NCBI RefSeq assembly: GCF_010501095.1
Contig: NZ_QVMP01000001.1
Span: 124,001 to 188,000, forward strand
Direction of reading: 5' to 3'
DNA from: Dysgonomonas sp. 520
GTDB lineage: Bacteria; Bacteroidota; Bacteroidia; Bacteroidales; Dysgonomonadaceae
Length of the DNA: 64,000 bases
The notes beneath the pieces were generated by a model. That model was not told the DNA's origin, ran no database searches, and saw nothing but the letters and a program-made list of their open reading frames with translations. Each line of letters starts with the position of its first letter. The stretch's first letter is position 1. Positions 61,711 to 64,000 of the stretch are shown in pieces. A program made the translations under genes and the position numbers.

Positions 61711-62802
61711 CTATTTTGTCCAAAAATCGACATATTGTTGCGCAACTTTGATATAATTGTGATGTTTTTCGACAAAAATCCGGCTATTTTTCGACAATTC
61801 GGGAATTTCTTGCCGATTCAGTATCAGGTTTTCTAATTTCTTGTAAATATCTTCTTCGTCGGGAGTAACATTTACGATTGGCCTGTTGGTATATTCACCC
61901 AATATTTCATATCCTTCGGGTTCGCCCCCGCCTACACAAACAAGGCCTTGCGCCATTGCCGTAAAAGCATTCATGGCAGGTGTGTATGAATACAACTGAT
62001 CTAAAATGACATCCGACTCAGCCATCATCTTCACATATTCCTCAAAAGGAAGCGATTCTGCTTTTTGTATGGCACTTTGTTTAGGGTATTTACTGTGAAC
62101 CTCTTGCAATACTCTGTATAAGATATCTGTACCTTTAAACTGTGATCTTTTCGTCTGTATTCCGATAAAGAAATTCACAACATCCTGATTGCCTCGTTGC
62201 TTGAAAACCAACTCGTGCGTATTGACGGGTTCGGGTATAAAAGCCAACTTGTCAGGGTAATAAAGTCTGTAAGATTCGAAATACTCATAAAGGCATGCTA
62301 TAATCCCATCGGCAGAGGAAGCTATGTCTTTACATAAGGTTTCTTTATCCGTACCCAGCCAGTCATCAATGAGCGATTGTTGTAGTGCCGAATAATTATC
62401 CTGCTCGGGCTTACTGAATTCTGAATACCGAAACATTCCGTCAAGACAAGCTCTCACCCAAAACGAGTCTGTTCCGAATGCACCTAAAAACACCCTGCCA
62501 TTATGCCTTTTCAAATAATTGAAAGCCTGCATATTTCGTTGGGGTTTCAGATTAAGAAAAAGTGGGTTTATTATCTGAACAATATCATAATTTCTTAATG
62601 ACCGAAATATATTTAAAACAGAAAATGCGTACTCGAAGGTGTCGACGATACCATAACTTTTGCGATTGAGAGTAATATCTCTATTATAACTTTTAAAGCT
62701 GTCTCCCGAAGATATAACAGTCACATCGTGCCCCAGGGTTCTCAGTCCCTGAGCCAAGGTCCAATGCAGATTACTATATTCGCCCAAGAGTAAAATTTTC
62801 AT
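61711..62802 (-). CDS. Glycosyltransferase (GT4-like)
   Basis: 363 residues from 62802 (MKILLLGEYSNLHWTLAQGL). A longer in-frame start would cross the promoter and the divergent Stealth gene region and is rejected. GT-B layout: N domain with LRTLGHDVTVISSGD; C domain with VNFFIGIQTKRSQFKGTDIL, VILDQLYSYTPAMNAFTAMAQG and GGGEPEGYEIL, matching the donor-binding E-x7-E region in part. Capsule or exopolysaccharide sugar transfer is inferred from the Stealth neighbour. Confidence 0.85.
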   Translation of the reverse strand: MKILLLGEYSNLHWTLAQGLRTLGHDVTVISSGDSFKSYNRDITLNRKSYGIVDTFEYAFSVLNIFRSLRNYDIVQIINPLFLNLKPQRNMQAFNYLKRHNGRVFLGAFGTDSFWVRACLDGMFRYSEFSKPEQDNYSALQQSLIDDWLGTDKETLCKDIASSADGIIACLYEYFESYRLYYPDKLAFIPEPVNTHELVFKQRGNQDVVNFFIGIQTKRSQFKGTDILYRVLQEVHSKYPKQSAIQKAESLPFEEYVKMMAESDVILDQLYSYTPAMNAFTAMAQGLVCVGGGEPEGYEILGEYTNRPIVNVTPDEEDIYKKLENLILNRQEIPELSKNSRIFVEKHHNYIKVAQQYVDFWTK

Positions 62803-62833
62803 CAAATAAAGCCTATTATCGGTCAAACGAATG

Positions 62834-62841
62834 CAAAGATA
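62834..62841 (-). promoter_or_regulatory. -7 element of the glycosyltransferase gene
   Basis: Minus-strand TATCTTTG, 31 nt before the ATG at 62802; it confirms that start. Confidence 0.55.
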
Positions 62842-62907
62842 GACTAAATGTCTAAAATAATATTTACTTTTATACGTTTTATTATTATCATAATACTTAA
62901 TCTCAAT

Positions 62908-63909
62908 ATGACGGAAAACGAACCGATAGATATTGTAATCCCCTGGGTAGACGGAAATAATGTGGAATGGCAGGAGCGATACAAGCAATATGCAAAATTA
63001 TCGAAAGATGGGGATAAGAGAGTAATCCGATTTCGCGATTGGGGATTGCTAAGATACTGGTTCCGAGGCATTGAGTGTTTTGCTCCGTGGGTCAGAAAAA
63101 TACACTTCATCACATCCGGCGAATTACCGGAATGGCTCGATATCAACCACCCTAAAATCCATTGGGTGAGGCATGAAGATTATATTCCGAAAGAATATCT
63201 CCCAACATTCAGTTCCCGAACAATAGAGGTTAACCTCCATCGGATTGAAGGGCTTAGCGAGAAATTTATATACGTCAACGACGATATGTTCTTATTGAGA
63301 GAAGCTCCCATTTCCGATTTTTTCAGAAATGGATTACCTTGCGATTCGGCTGTTTTAGACCCTATATTCCCGATAGAATCGCCCGAACTTTTCACAAATG
63401 GGATCATGGCGATAAACCGTAATTTCAATAAAAACATGGTTATCAGGAAAAACCTGTCGAAATGGATAAACCTCAAGTATGGTGGCTTCTTGATAAAGTC
63501 TCTACTTTTGCTGCCTTGGAAAAAATTTCCGGGACTGTTGGGACATCATCTTCACCAGTCGTTCAGAAAGAAAACATTTGAAGAAGTATGGACAGCCGAA
63601 CCCGATCTTTTGCGTAATGCGGGTATCACAAGGTTCAGATACTACAAAGATGTAAACCAATGGATATTCAGATATTGGCATCTGGCAAAAGGAGAATTTT
63701 CTCCTGTAAATAAATTTACAGACGGTAAAAATGTTGACATAACGACTGACACTATCGACGACATCTGCAATATCATCAGGATGCAGAAATGTAAACAAAT
63801 CTGCATAAACGACAGTGAAAACATAACAGACTTCGATGGATTAAGCAAAAAAATACAATCGGCATTCAACTCCATTCTGCCCCAAAAATCATCATTTGAA
63901 AAAGAATGA
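62908..63909 (+). CDS. Stealth-type capsular polysaccharide phosphotransferase
   Basis: 333 residues from 62908 (MTENEPIDIVIPWVDG); the upstream ATG at 62848 adds a hydrophobic lead and is less likely. Stealth CR1 IDIVIPWVDGNN, CR2 RFRDWGLLRYWFRGIECFAP to YVNDDMFLLRE, CR3 HHLHQSFRKKTFEEVW and CR4 (about 275-290) are in order. Transfers hexose-1-phosphate to build phosphodiester-linked capsule. Its ATGA overlap with the next gene indicates co-transcription. Confidence 0.92.
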   Translation: MTENEPIDIVIPWVDGNNVEWQERYKQYAKLSKDGDKRVIRFRDWGLLRYWFRGIECFAPWVRKIHFITSGELPEWLDINHPKIHWVRHEDYIPKEYLPTFSSRTIEVNLHRIEGLSEKFIYVNDDMFLLREAPISDFFRNGLPCDSAVLDPIFPIESPELFTNGIMAINRNFNKNMVIRKNLSKWINLKYGGFLIKSLLLLPWKKFPGLLGHHLHQSFRKKTFEEVWTAEPDLLRNAGITRFRYYKDVNQWIFRYWHLAKGEFSPVNKFTDGKNVDITTDTIDDICNIIRMQKCKQICINDSENITDFDGLSKKIQSAFNSILPQKSSFEKE

Positions 63910-64000
63910 TAATCAGTTTTATCATACCTGTGTATAACGTCGCTCAATACGTTGAAAAATGTATTATGAGTATCATTTCGCAGGATGCAGCCTTGAGCGA
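63906..64000 (+). CDS. Glycosyltransferase family 2, N-terminal part (cut by window edge)
   Basis: Starts in the ATGA overlap with the Stealth gene. The 31 visible codons read ISFIIPVYNVAQYVEKCIMS, the N-terminal nucleotide-binding strand of GT2 enzymes. Continues past 64000. Confidence 0.88.
   Translation, partial: MIISFIIPVYNVAQYVEKCIMSIISQDAALS

Noticed and set aside
62803-62988. Longer N terminus for the GT4-like gene
   Set aside because: It crosses the promoter element at 62834-62841 and the divergent Stealth gene; MKILLLGEY is the typical GT-B start.

Overview
The window is an AT-rich stretch of a Bacteroidetes chromosome, most likely order Bacteroidales and plausibly a Dysgonomonas-like member (inference, no database search was possible). 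The grounds are: many promoters of the Bacteroides type (-7 TAnnTTTG, sometimes with -33 TTTG) and almost no Shine-Dalgarno sequences; a type IX secretion C-terminal signal; DUF1599, BT_3928-type DoxX and DUF1460 proteins; a propionate-type methylmalonyl-CoA module; and an ilv operon carrying an acyl-ACP thioesterase.

Layout. 1-10.7 kb: MarC-like membrane protein, aquaporin, folD, lipoproteins, a Wzc/Wza capsule export pair, tRNA-Glu with rpsT, and a methylmalonyl-CoA carboxyltransferase module. 10.9-13.0 kb: first regulator/surface-protein cassette. 13.2-24.6 kb: glycosidase-like lipoprotein, metallophosphoesterase, polyprenyl sugar transferase, CPBP protease, DUF1460 protein, fhs, a polytopic membrane protein and ahcY. 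24.6-26.6 kb: second cassette. 26.6-36.1 kb: nspC, mutL, an OstA-like protein and three SurA-type chaperone/PPIase genes. 36.7-39.2 kb: third cassette. 40-46.9 kb: attenuator-controlled ilvD-ilvB-ilvN-thioesterase-OMP-ilvC operon. 46.9-54.4 kb: FGE-fold lipoprotein, small secreted proteins, a candidate structured RNA, rplS, an acyltransferase, an HMA protein, a T9SS-exported vWA protein and ruvB. 54.4-58.3 kb: folE, SPOR protein, tpiA, DoxX and DUF1599. 58.7-64 kb: MATE pump, rbfA, an FtsX-type permease, and capsule glycosyltransferase/Stealth genes running off the right edge.

The most unusual system is a three-copy cassette (10.9-13.0, 24.6-26.6 and 36.7-39.2 kb). Each copy has an AraC-type regulator on the minus strand, divergent from a secreted protein whose mature N terminus begins QVGVNTESP. 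At the 3' end of each regulator gene, on the opposite strand, a TAnnTTTG element is followed at a fixed 30-31 nt by a strong hairpin and a T tract, which predicts a plus-strand RNA of about 60 nt. The 5' leader of each surface gene carries a hairpin whose 5-nt loop is the exact complement of the loop of that RNA (TGTAG/CTACA, GGGTA/TACCC, TTGTA/TACAA). The pairing is cassette-specific and covaries across the three copies. This suggests a loop-loop (kissing) antisense RNA that addresses only its own surface gene. The rival reading is a set of cassette-specific inverted DNA recombination sites flanking each regulator.

Other points of interest: a well-formed ilv attenuator with an Ile/Leu/Val-rich leader peptide; a modular MITE-like repeat in three copies; two further palindromic elements (47.7 and 58.4 kb); a methylmalonyl-CoA module lacking the membrane beta subunit; a frameshifted gene convergent with ruvB; MutL with an altered endonuclease motif; and two small genes (53 and 50 residues).
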